NCBI GenBank assembly: GCA_965248255.1
Contig: CBDFIW010000002.1
Location: 744,001 to 808,000 of the forward strand
Reading direction: 5' to 3'
DNA length: 64,000 nt
From: JAKZVK01 sp965248255
GTDB taxonomy: Bacteria > Acidobacteriota > Terriglobia > Bryobacterales > UBA6623
In this document: positions 44,173 to 51,887 of the stretch, piece by piece
How positions within the stretch are numbered: the stretch's first letter is position 1
Layout: every line of letters starts with the position of its first letter
Notes under the pieces: model-generated
The model's database searches: none
What the model was told of the DNA's origin: nothing
The model's input: the letters and a program-made list of their open reading frames with translations, nothing else
Position numbers and translations under genes: made by a program

Positions 44173-45615
44173 ATGAGTCTCGCGCATCGGCTGGAACAGA
44201 TCGACGACTGGCGCTGGCGCATCCCGCGTGATGACAGCATCGGCATGCGCACGGACGTCATTGTCTATGCCAGCAAGCCGATCATCGAGAAGATCCTCAA
44301 GGATCGCTCGCTCGAGCAGGCGGCCAATGTCGCGTCCTTACCAGGGATCGTCGGGCCGAGCCTGGCGATGCCGGACATCCACCAGGGTTACGGGTTCCCG
44401 ATCGGAGGCGTCGCGGCGACCGACGTCGAAGATGGGGTGGTTTCTCCCGGAGGCGTGGGTTTCGACATCAATTGCGGCGTGCGCCTGGTGCGCTCGACCC
44501 TCAACCGCGGCGAGGTGCGGAACCGGCTGCGAGAGCTGGTCAATCAGATCTTCCGCGACGTCCCGTGCGGTACCGGCGGCTCGGGTTTCGTCAAGATCAA
44601 TCTCAAGGAACTCGACGACGTTCTCACACAGGGGTCCGGGTGGATGGTGCGCCACGGCTACGGCGAGCCGCGCGACGCCGAGTTTGCTGAAGCTGCTGGG
44701 GCGTTGCCTGATGCTGATCCTGACAAGGTCTCGGACCGCGCCAAAGAGCGAGGGCGCCCACAGCTTGGCACTCTCGGCAGTGGCAACCACTTTCTCGAGA
44801 TTCAGTTCGTGCAGCAGATTCATGACGAAAAGGCGGCCCGGGCGTTCGGGCTACACACCGGTCAAGTCGTTGTGCTGATCCACTCCGGCTCGCGCGGGCT
44901 GGGCCATCAAGTGTGTACGGATTCACTGAAGGGAATGGGCGCGGGCATGAAGAAGTACGGCATTGAGCTGCGTGACCGCCAGCTTGCCTGCGTGCCGATC
45001 CAATCACCGGAAGGGCAAGACTACCTCGCTGCCATGCGCGCGGCGGCCAACTATGCGTGGGCCAACCGCCAAGGCATCACTCACTTTCTCCGGCAGGCCT
45101 TCCGCAAGACGTTTGGGCCGGACGTTCACCTCGACCTCGTCTACGATGTCTGCCACAACATCGCGAAGCAAGAGCGCTATGCAGTCGAGGGTACAAGCCG
45201 CGATGTACTGGTTCACCGCAAGGGAGCTACGCGGGCCTACCCGGCCGGACACAAGGATGTCACCGAGGCGTATCGCGGCGTCGGACAACCGGTCTTCATC
45301 CCCGGGAGCATGGGAACAGCGTCGTGGGTGCTGGCGGGGCAGCCGGGGTCGGTCGCGGAAACCTTCGGCACGGTCTGTCACGGGGCCGGACGGCTGCTGA
45401 GCCGGACGGCGGCGAAGAAAGGCCGCAACGTGAACCGTGTCCTGAAGGATCTCGAGAAGGCCGGCATCATCGTGCGCAGCGAGTCTAAAAAGGGCATCCT
45501 GGAAGAGGTCCCGGAAGCCTACAAAGACGTCGATGAGGTCATCGAAGTGGTCCACAACGCGGGCTTGGCCAAGAAGGTGGCGCGGCTGCGACCGATGGGC
45601 GTGATTAAGGGTTAG
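44173..45615 (+). CDS. rtcB: RNA-splicing ligase RtcB
   Basis: 480 aa, normal length. Joins RNA 2',3'-cyclic phosphate and 5'-OH ends using GTP and Mn2+. Motifs: SLAMPDIHQGYGFPIGGVAATD, GGVGFDINCGVRLVRS (metal Asp and Cys), GTLGSGNHFLEIQ, LIHSGSRGLGHQV, VYDVCHNIAKQER, and FIPGSMGTASWVL ... GTVCHGAGRLLSRTAAKK, where the His of CHGAG is the GMP-accepting residue. ATG at 44173. Forms an operon with archease; a stress or tRNA-repair role is likely. Confidence 0.95.
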   Translation: MSLAHRLEQIDDWRWRIPRDDSIGMRTDVIVYASKPIIEKILKDRSLEQAANVASLPGIVGPSLAMPDIHQGYGFPIGGVAATDVEDGVVSPGGVGFDINCGVRLVRSTLNRGEVRNRLRELVNQIFRDVPCGTGGSGFVKINLKELDDVLTQGSGWMVRHGYGEPRDAEFAEAAGALPDADPDKVSDRAKERGRPQLGTLGSGNHFLEIQFVQQIHDEKAARAFGLHTGQVVVLIHSGSRGLGHQVCTDSLKGMGAGMKKYGIELRDRQLACVPIQSPEGQDYLAAMRAAANYAWANRQGITHFLRQAFRKTFGPDVHLDLVYDVCHNIAKQERYAVEGTSRDVLVHRKGATRAYPAGHKDVTEAYRGVGQPVFIPGSMGTASWVLAGQPGSVAETFGTVCHGAGRLLSRTAAKKGRNVNRVLKDLEKAGIIVRSESKKGILEEVPEAYKDVDEVIEVVHNAGLAKKVARLRPMGVIKG

Positions 45616-45621
45616 ATCGGA

Positions 45622-46422
45622 TTAGTAGACCTCAGGGATGAACGTCTGGTCCTCGACCGGCGGGCGAACGTAGCTGCCGTCCTTCTGACGCAGGGGCAGC
45701 TTCACCGGCTCGGGAGTGAGGTCCTCGTAGGGAATCTTGCTTAGCAGATGAGAGATGCAGTTGAGGCGCGCGCGGGCCTTCTCCTCGGCGTTTACGACGT
45801 ACCACGGCGCTTGCTTGATGTCGGCGTAGGCGAACATCCTGTCCTTCGCCTTGGAGTACTCAACCCAGCGGGCGCGGGACTCGAGATCCATGGGGCTCAG
45901 TTTCCAGCGCTTGGTCGGCCCCTTGATGCGCGCCTGAAAGCGGCGCTCCTGTTCCTCGTCGCTGACCGAGAACCAGTATTTGATGAGGATGATGCCTGAG
46001 CGAATCAGCATGCGCTCGAACTCGGGGCAGGAGCGCATGAACTCCTCATACTCAACGTCGGTGCAGAAACCCATCACCCGTTCGACGCCGGCGCGGTTGT
46101 ACCAACTGCGGTCGAACAGGACCATCTCGCCCGCGGCCGGCAAGTGCGGCACGTAGCGCTGGAAATACCACTGGGCTCGCTCGCGCTCGGTCGGTTTGCC
46201 GAGCGCCACGACGCGGCAGCTGCGGGGGTTGAGGCACTCGGTGATGCGCTTGATGGTGCCGCCTTTGCCGGCCGCATCGCGACCCTCGAAGATTACGACA
46301 ACCTTCAGGCCTTTGGCCTTGATGAACTGCTGCTGCTTGACCAACTCGACCTGCAGCTTGGCCAGCTCTTTTTCGTAGACTTTTTTCTTGAGCTTCTTGG
46401 GCTTGGAGTGGTCGGAGGTCAT
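45622..46422 (-). CDS. ppk2: polyphosphate kinase 2 (PPK2) family
   Basis: 266 aa from the ATG at 46422 (MTSDHSKPKK); the longer frame upstream runs through repeat DNA and is rejected. Walker A VVVIFEGRDAAGKGGTIKRITE, Walker B-type MVLFDRSWYNRAGVERVMGF, lid arginines in FQARIKGPTKRWKLSPMDLESRARWVEYSKAKDRMF, and the final APWYVVNAEEKARARLNCISHLL are all PPK2 hallmarks. The single-domain length fits class I, which transfers polyP phosphate to NDP. Convergent with rtcB, only six bases between stops. Confidence 0.93.
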   Translation of the reverse strand: MTSDHSKPKKLKKKVYEKELAKLQVELVKQQQFIKAKGLKVVVIFEGRDAAGKGGTIKRITECLNPRSCRVVALGKPTERERAQWYFQRYVPHLPAAGEMVLFDRSWYNRAGVERVMGFCTDVEYEEFMRSCPEFERMLIRSGIILIKYWFSVSDEEQERRFQARIKGPTKRWKLSPMDLESRARWVEYSKAKDRMFAYADIKQAPWYVVNAEEKARARLNCISHLLSKIPYEDLTPEPVKLPLRQKDGSYVRPPVEDQTFIPEVY

Positions 46423-46584
46423 CGACGCGGCGATTCTAGCACGGTGCGGGGCGGAAGGCCGTGCTTGGTGTTCCAGGAGACATGTGCGTGATCTGTCCGT
46501 AAGCCGGCTTGCAGATTGCGTTGTGCGACCCCCAAGAGCGACAGGCGGGGCTTTGAAAAGCCCGCCTGTTTCTCGTGTTCCCCG

Positions 46585-46860
46585 CCCACCGGGTGTCAGG
46601 AGAAACAAATCTCAAACGCCCCTGCCGGGGCTGGGACTCGTTTGGGGACGGTGGACCCACCGCTTGCGCGGTGGGCTACTTTCAGTCGTCCCTACCGGGG
46701 CTGGGACCTGTCGTTGGAGGCGTTTGGTTGCGCCGAGGCGGAAGTGCAGCCCGCGGATTTACATCCGCGGCTCTGTCGTGGTGAGTGGCGCGGTTGCGTC
46801 GGGGTGGGGCGTTAAGCGGTCGTCTGAATCCTTATGTACGGATTTGGGACATGTGTCGGG
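46585..46860 (+). repeat. dispersed hairpin repeat (copy D)
   Basis: Unit in order: CCACCGGGTGTCAGGA head, CTCAAACGCCCCTGCCGGGG, hairpin CCCACCGC-TTGC-GCGGTGGG then CTACTTTCAG, a GCCCC...GGGGC hairpin, hairpin CCGCGGAT-TTAC-ATCCGCGG, and the tail GAATCCTTATGTACGGATTTGG. Copies near 60735-60990 (reverse) and 62162-62410 keep this order. The gap 46423-46584 holds nothing else recognised. Confidence 0.8.
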
Positions 46861-46867
46861 AGTCGTG

Positions 46868-49408
46868 CTACCTTGCGCTGACAAGGTTGGCGAACAGGCG
46901 GTAGGCACCGGGGACTCCGGCGGGCAGTTGGCGGAACCAGGAGTATCCCGTGAAGATGTAGACGCCTTTGCCGTGACGCGCATACAGCAGGCCGCCGCGG
47001 CGAGGGGGTTCGCCTGGGTCGTTCGATTCGAGCAAGGCGTCGTAGCGCTGGTCCCATTCGCTCATGAAGTAGAGCCCGCGCTCCTGCACCCAGCCCTCGA
47101 AATCGTCGGCGGTGATACGGTTGGGCGCGGTGAGCAAGGGGTGGTCGGGATCGAGCATTCGTAACTCTGCGTCTTCGACGCTCACCCGCTCACGCGAGGG
47201 TGTCAGGGGGTAAGGCGCGAGGACAGAGGGCGAGCCTCCGCGACGCGAAACCGCGTTGTACTGCACGATGAGCGTGCCGCCATCGTGGACATAGCTGAGC
47301 AGACGCTCCCGCGCGGCTAGCGCGTCGGGCCGTGTGTTCAGCGCTCGAATGCCCAGGATCACGGTCTCGAAGCGGTTGAGTTCGCCCGAGGAAAGATCGT
47401 CCTTCGACAGCAACGTGACAGCGGCACCGAGCTGTTCGAGCGCCTCGGGGATGCGATCCCCCGAGCCCATGACGTAGCCGATTCGCTTGGAGAGAAGCTG
47501 CACGTCGGTGCGTTCGACCCGCATCTCCGCTTTGGGGAAGACGGTCTGCGTCCGGATGTGTGGGTACTCGATGATCCTCATCCCATGCGACAGCGTCCGG
47601 TCGCCGACACGGAGCCGCGCGGCGACATGGCCGCTTGACGCAGTTGCGGGAGGATGCAGGGTGAAGTGTAACGCCAGTTCCTGTCCGCGGCGGGCCAGCT
47701 TGAACGGGATGGCGTCGGGAATCGCCGTCCAGCCGGTCGGCACGTCGAGGGAGGCGTTGCCGGCGGCCTGATCGGTGTTCGAAACAATTCGCAGCGCTAC
47801 CTCCCGCGGATCGGTACTGGGGAAGATCAGATTGCTCCTCGTAAAACCGACCGCCACCGCGGGTACAACCTCGAACGGCCGGGTGCGCTCTCCGAAGGCG
47901 CGGTCGACCCAACGATGCAGCACCGGCTTGGTAATCGACAGCTCCGTCCCGTGCCTGTCCCGCAGAGAGAAAGTGACTTCCAGGGCGGGCGGCGATTCGG
48001 GCTGCCCGATGAGGCCGGGGTCGTTCAAGTCGTAGAAGGCGTTCTGGCCGGAGCGCCGCAACCAGGCCGGCTGAGAGTACGATGCGTCGTTGGGAATCTC
48101 GAGGGTGAGAGGTTTTCGAGAGACGCGGTTATAGGCGAGCGGGCTCGGCTCGCCGTCGATGCGCGCGCGCGCGGCGCCGCGTACTTCGGTCCGCGACCAC
48201 GTAAGCGGGTAGTGCGAACGGTTGAGCACGGAAAGGCTCAGCTCGACTCGAGAACCTGGCGGCACGTTCCAGATATCAGCCGCCGCATCGACCCACAGCC
48301 CGGCCGCCAGTTCGACGGCACGGACCAGTTCTTTTCGCTTGACTTCAATCCATGGGTCGTCGAGCTTCCCCATTGCGCCGTGGGCGCGGAAGAGCAGCGG
48401 CAGGATCGCATCCGGCTTATCCACGCGAAACTCATCACGGGCCTGGCGCAAGAGTCGGCCCACTTCTTCGGCCCCGGCAACGCGCTGCCACGACGTATCG
48501 ATGTTTTCGAGAAGGTCTTGCTCGACGCGGTCCCCGGTGACGTGGCCGAAAAATGACGGGACGTAACCTTTTCTCTGAGACGTGCCCATGCCCTGGCTGC
48601 GGTGCATGCTGCGCGCCAACCCACCCAACTCGGCATAGGAGTGGCCCAGCACGGGGTCATATTCGCCGCTGTTGATGCGCACGCGGTCAGTGCGCTGGGC
48701 CTGCTCCTGTTCATGCCTGCGGGTGAACAGCGGCGGGCTCCAGTAGAGCCGTTTCGCCTGCCAAGGCTTGAGGCCCTGGCGGATTTGGTCGGGAAACCGA
48801 TTGGGGTCCGCGGCGGCGCGGAAGGCCTCGGGAGCGATCTCGCCCACAGCCGTGTGATGGCCGTGGCCGCTGGAAGCGTCGGGCGCGAAGCGCGAGATGA
48901 TCACGTCGGGCCGAAAGCGGCGGATGACGCGAACCATGTCACCCAGGACACGCTCTCGCCCCCACTTCGCGAGCGCCTCTTGCGGGGACTTGCTGTAGCC
49001 GAAGTCGATGGCTCGTGTGAAGAACTGCTCGCCGCCGTCGAGGCGTCGGGCGGCCAGTAGCTCTTGGGTGCGAATGACGCCTAAGTACTCAGACTGCTCG
49101 GGTCCGATCAGGTTCTGGCCGCCTTCGCCCCGCGTGGCCGAGAGGTACGCGGTGCGCAGGCGCCGGCCGCGGGCGAAATAGGCGATCATGGTTTCGCGCT
49201 CGTCGTCGGGGTGCGCTCCAAGCATCAGCAAACTGCCGAGAGTGTTGAGGCGATCGAGAGTGTGCTTCAGCTCGGCGACACCGGAGACGGGGCCCTCTTG
49301 CGCAGGCGAGGCGGCGGCTGAGAAGAGAGCGAGGACGACAACCAAGGTCGAGGCGAGGCTATGGATGGAACTTCGATGTAGCAGCCGCAATACCTTGCTC
49401 TCAACCAT
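46868..49408 (-). CDS. exported PIG-L (LmbE-like) deacetylase with large C-terminal extension
   Basis: About 846 aa from the ATG at 49408. Signal peptide STLVVVLALFSAAASPAQ. The N-terminal zinc-dependent PIG-L domain has LLMLGAHPDDERETMIAYFARG (metal His/Asp), ATRGEGGQNLIG, and SGHGHHTAVGEIAPEAF (third ligand). Beta-sandwich regions follow (about residues 330-620, e.g. LDVPTGWTAIPDAIPFKLARRGQELALHFTLHPP), then a C-terminal class I amidotransferase-like/ThuA-like fold (FETVILGIRALNTRPDALAARERLLSYVHDGGTLIVQYN). Likely removes acetyl groups from N-acetyl sugars outside the cytoplasm. Divergent from the next gene. Confidence 0.87.
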   Translation of the reverse strand: MVESKVLRLLHRSSIHSLASTLVVVLALFSAAASPAQEGPVSGVAELKHTLDRLNTLGSLLMLGAHPDDERETMIAYFARGRRLRTAYLSATRGEGGQNLIGPEQSEYLGVIRTQELLAARRLDGGEQFFTRAIDFGYSKSPQEALAKWGRERVLGDMVRVIRRFRPDVIISRFAPDASSGHGHHTAVGEIAPEAFRAAADPNRFPDQIRQGLKPWQAKRLYWSPPLFTRRHEQEQAQRTDRVRINSGEYDPVLGHSYAELGGLARSMHRSQGMGTSQRKGYVPSFFGHVTGDRVEQDLLENIDTSWQRVAGAEEVGRLLRQARDEFRVDKPDAILPLLFRAHGAMGKLDDPWIEVKRKELVRAVELAAGLWVDAAADIWNVPPGSRVELSLSVLNRSHYPLTWSRTEVRGAARARIDGEPSPLAYNRVSRKPLTLEIPNDASYSQPAWLRRSGQNAFYDLNDPGLIGQPESPPALEVTFSLRDRHGTELSITKPVLHRWVDRAFGERTRPFEVVPAVAVGFTRSNLIFPSTDPREVALRIVSNTDQAAGNASLDVPTGWTAIPDAIPFKLARRGQELALHFTLHPPATASSGHVAARLRVGDRTLSHGMRIIEYPHIRTQTVFPKAEMRVERTDVQLLSKRIGYVMGSGDRIPEALEQLGAAVTLLSKDDLSSGELNRFETVILGIRALNTRPDALAARERLLSYVHDGGTLIVQYNAVSRRGGSPSVLAPYPLTPSRERVSVEDAELRMLDPDHPLLTAPNRITADDFEGWVQERGLYFMSEWDQRYDALLESNDPGEPPRRGGLLYARHGKGVYIFTGYSWFRQLPAGVPGAYRLFANLVSAR

Positions 49409-49514
49409 CTGGTTCTCACCATCGTATCGTAGGGAGAGAGAATCGAAGGCGCTGGAACCACTCGGCGGCGGCGTGCCTGTGATGGCTACGCGTTCACTGC
49501 CGAGAGAAACGAGA

Positions 49515-50420
49515 ATGATGAGCGGCGGTCGGCACAGCTGGGGTGTTTGGCTCTCGGTGAGCGTCTTCAGTGTCACCTGGTGGGTGGGGTCGGAGGTGTT
49601 GTTAGGGCAGACCGCGCCGGAGCCTCCCGCCAGTCAGGAGGCGGAAGCGCCGGCACTGGTCTACCGTGGGGAACCGATCGTCGTTCCCCTCGAGTGCGGC
49701 TACGAGGATCTGCTCAACGCCGGAATGGTCTGCAACGAGGACGCTCCCTGCCGGCTGTTCCTGGAGTTGGTGGCCATTGAGGCCGCGGGCGGGAAAACGT
49801 TCGCTCTCGGCAATATCCACTCCCCGAGCGCCACGGTCACCTCGATCTTGCTCGTGGGTGACGATCAGGGTGTCACGTGGAGGGAGGAGGTGGGGCGCAT
49901 TCGGGGCGCGACCCTCGATCAAATCCTGTTCCTCGACAATGGGCGCGGCTGGATCGGCGGACAGCGTTGGGAGCTGACCACCGAGGCCCGCCCGTTCTTG
50001 CTGTTGACTACGAATGGCGGTGACAGTTGGGAGCAGCGCGAGCTTTGGACGAGAGACGGCGACCGCTCGGGCGTCATCACCGCTTTCGACTTCAAAGACG
50101 ATGGCCACGGCTTTCTAGTGGTCGAGCGGCTGAACTCCGAGGTCGATCCCTTCGAACTGTACGAAACGATGAACGGTGGCCGCTCATGGGGCATCCGCGG
50201 GATCACCAGTGACCAGCCCGCGATCCCCATCGAGCGATTGATCTCACGCGAACCCCTGTGGCGTCTGCAGTCCGACCACGATCACGGCGCTTACAGGATC
50301 GAAAGGCTTGTGGACGGCGCCTGGACACTTGCGGCCTCCTTCTCGTCCTCGGTAGGCACCTGCCACTCGATGGACCGGAAGGACGAAGAGAGGCGGTCGC
50401 AGCCGCAGCGGTTGGACTGA
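49515..50420 (+). CDS. exported BNR-repeat / Ycf48-like propeller protein
   Basis: 301 aa from the ATG at 49515 (a second ATG follows at once); the long frame upstream overlaps the divergent PIG-L gene. Signal segment VWLSVSVFSVTWWVGSEVLL. Repeats of BNR type: VGDDQGVTWREEVGRIRG, TTNGGDSWEQRELWTRDG, YETMNGGRSWGIRGITSD, with FLDNGRGWIGG and FDFKDDGHGFLV between. Such propellers bind ligands or help assemble membrane complexes; the role here is unknown. Confidence 0.78.
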   Translation: MMSGGRHSWGVWLSVSVFSVTWWVGSEVLLGQTAPEPPASQEAEAPALVYRGEPIVVPLECGYEDLLNAGMVCNEDAPCRLFLELVAIEAAGGKTFALGNIHSPSATVTSILLVGDDQGVTWREEVGRIRGATLDQILFLDNGRGWIGGQRWELTTEARPFLLLTTNGGDSWEQRELWTRDGDRSGVITAFDFKDDGHGFLVVERLNSEVDPFELYETMNGGRSWGIRGITSDQPAIPIERLISREPLWRLQSDHDHGAYRIERLVDGAWTLAASFSSSVGTCHSMDRKDEERRSQPQRLD

Positions 50421-50656
50421 ACTGATTTGAGCGGGGTGGACATCACCTGCGCTCCTATTGAGGCTCGCAAAATACAGTGACCTTCGAAGACGAGCAGGTA
50501 TGCCGTGCCCCTACATGTGAACATGTGTCCTGTCGGCATGATTCGTAAGGGTCAGCAACCGAGCCACCACGGCTACATTTGCATGCGCCCCCTCCCCCCT
50601 CCCCTGTACTTCGGCTTGACTAGGGGTGTAGATTGTAGACGAAGGCCCCAATCACC

Positions 50657-51226
50657 ATGATCTCCGCACGACTTCTTAACCAAATCCAAGATTGTGCCGA
50701 TCGCCTCACCAACGATCTGATCAAGATCCTACAGTCCGATCCGCGCTGCCCGGCGTATCGCACCCTCGCCTCGGAACGGCTCATTGATCTCAAAGACGAC
50801 CTCTACAGAAACATGCGGCGCTGGCTGAGCGAGCGCTCCCGTTCAGCCGTGGAGGCACGCTACGTAAAGCTCGGACGGGAACGTTACCACGAGAGTATCC
50901 CGCTCAGCCAGGTTATCTTCGCACTGAGTCTGACCAAGTCGATGCTTCTCGACTTCATCCGGCGCTGTACGGCGGGGAAGGCGGAGGAGTTGGCTCTCGA
51001 GTATGAGCTGGCGCTATCGATCTCGGAGTTCTTCGACCACGCATTGCACTCGGTTACGGTCGGCTACGAGGACGCGTCCCGCGCCCATCTAACGCCGCAC
51101 GCGAAAGTGGCCGAACCGTCGGCGAAACCGGACCGGCCGCCGGCCAAGCGGGCCGCTGCCGAGACCGCGGATGAGATGGACCTACTGGTTAGCCGGTCGG
51201 GCCAGATCGGTGAGGCGTCAGGATAA
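50657..51226 (+). CDS. helical protein, possibly RsbRD N-terminal-like
   Basis: 189 aa. All-helical N-terminal 150 residues (ARLLNQIQDCADRLTNDLIKILQSDPRC, YRNMRRWLSERSRSAVEARYVKLGRERYHESIPLSQVIFALSLTKSMLLDFIRRC) resemble the sensor-type domain found N-terminal to RsbR/RsbD or histidine kinases. A flexible Pro/Ala/Lys tail follows with no output domain. This is a tentative family guess. The gap before it (50421-50656) holds nothing recognised beyond a degenerate GCCGTGCCCCTACATG palindrome arm. Confidence 0.6.
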   Translation: MISARLLNQIQDCADRLTNDLIKILQSDPRCPAYRTLASERLIDLKDDLYRNMRRWLSERSRSAVEARYVKLGRERYHESIPLSQVIFALSLTKSMLLDFIRRCTAGKAEELALEYELALSISEFFDHALHSVTVGYEDASRAHLTPHAKVAEPSAKPDRPPAKRAAAETADEMDLLVSRSGQIGEASG

Positions 51227-51235
51227 GCGCCGACT

Positions 51236-51574
51236 TCATTCGGCGGGCTCGATCAGAGCCGCCATCGAACCAAGCGAGCGCGGCAACCGCCAGTCCGCCC
51301 CGTAGGCATGGATCTGGTCGCGCTTGCTTTCCGCTTCTTCCAGCGAACAGGTAAGCAGGCGGGTGTGGCCGCGCGAGTCTACCTCGTCCACGTGCACGTA
51401 GGCCTTCTGTTCACTGAAGTCAAATATCTTCGCAAGCATCTCGATGACGTAGTCGGCGGTGTGGTCGTCATCATCGAGCAGAATGACGTGATACAGACCT
51501 GCTACCTCGTGACGGTGCTCGTCTCCCTCGCGAAGCTCTTCTTCCACTTCGGGAATGGCGACAGCAGTGCCCAT
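51236..51574 (-). CDS. clpS: ATP-dependent Clp protease adaptor ClpS
   Basis: 112 aa. ClpS core YHVILLDDDDHTADYVIEMLAKIFDFSEQKAYVHVDEVDSRGHTRLLTCSLEEAESKRDQI, including the LLDDDDHT loop that forms the N-degron pocket and contacts the ClpA/ClpC N-domain. The acidic N-terminal extension is typical. ATG at 51574. No clpA is adjacent, so its partner is elsewhere. It is convergent with the helical protein gene, nine bases apart. Confidence 0.9.
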   Translation of the reverse strand: MGTAVAIPEVEEELREGDEHRHEVAGLYHVILLDDDDHTADYVIEMLAKIFDFSEQKAYVHVDEVDSRGHTRLLTCSLEEAESKRDQIHAYGADWRLPRSLGSMAALIEPAE

Positions 51575-51759
51575 AGGGGTCCCTACCCCAGACCGTAACC
51601 GCAGGTGGCAGGACAGTCCAGGTCTTTGCCCGTTATGCTATCAGAACTTCGGCTGGGGTCGACCGCACCCACTGAAGGGTTCCAGTCTGGGCTAGAGCTT
51701 CTTAACATCCACGTACTTCACGCCCACGATCTTGCCACCGCGCACAAGCCTCGCCTGGG

Positions 51760-51871
51760 TCGTAGGGCCGGCCCCCGTGCCGGCCCGTTCGCGGAATGAC
51801 GATCTACCATTGAATCGCAACCCGCCAGTCGCGGCCCCAGCGCCGGGCGGGCACCGGGGCCGCCCCTACGA
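51760..51871. repeat. 27-bp imperfect inverted repeat
   Basis: Arms at 51760-51786 (TCGTAGGGCCGGCCCCCGTG...) and 51845-51871 (the reverse complement reads TCGTAGGGGCGGCCCCGGTG...) enclose 58 bp. It belongs to the GCCCCTACGA-ended palindrome family. It lies in the 313-bp gap between clpS and rnr, which holds no gene I can see. Confidence 0.6.
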
Positions 51872-51887
51872 CATTGGGATATGCAGG

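Noticed and set aside
46423..46608. N-terminal extension of the PPK2 gene
   Set aside because: It covers repeat DNA; PPK2 similarity begins after MTSDHSKPKK.
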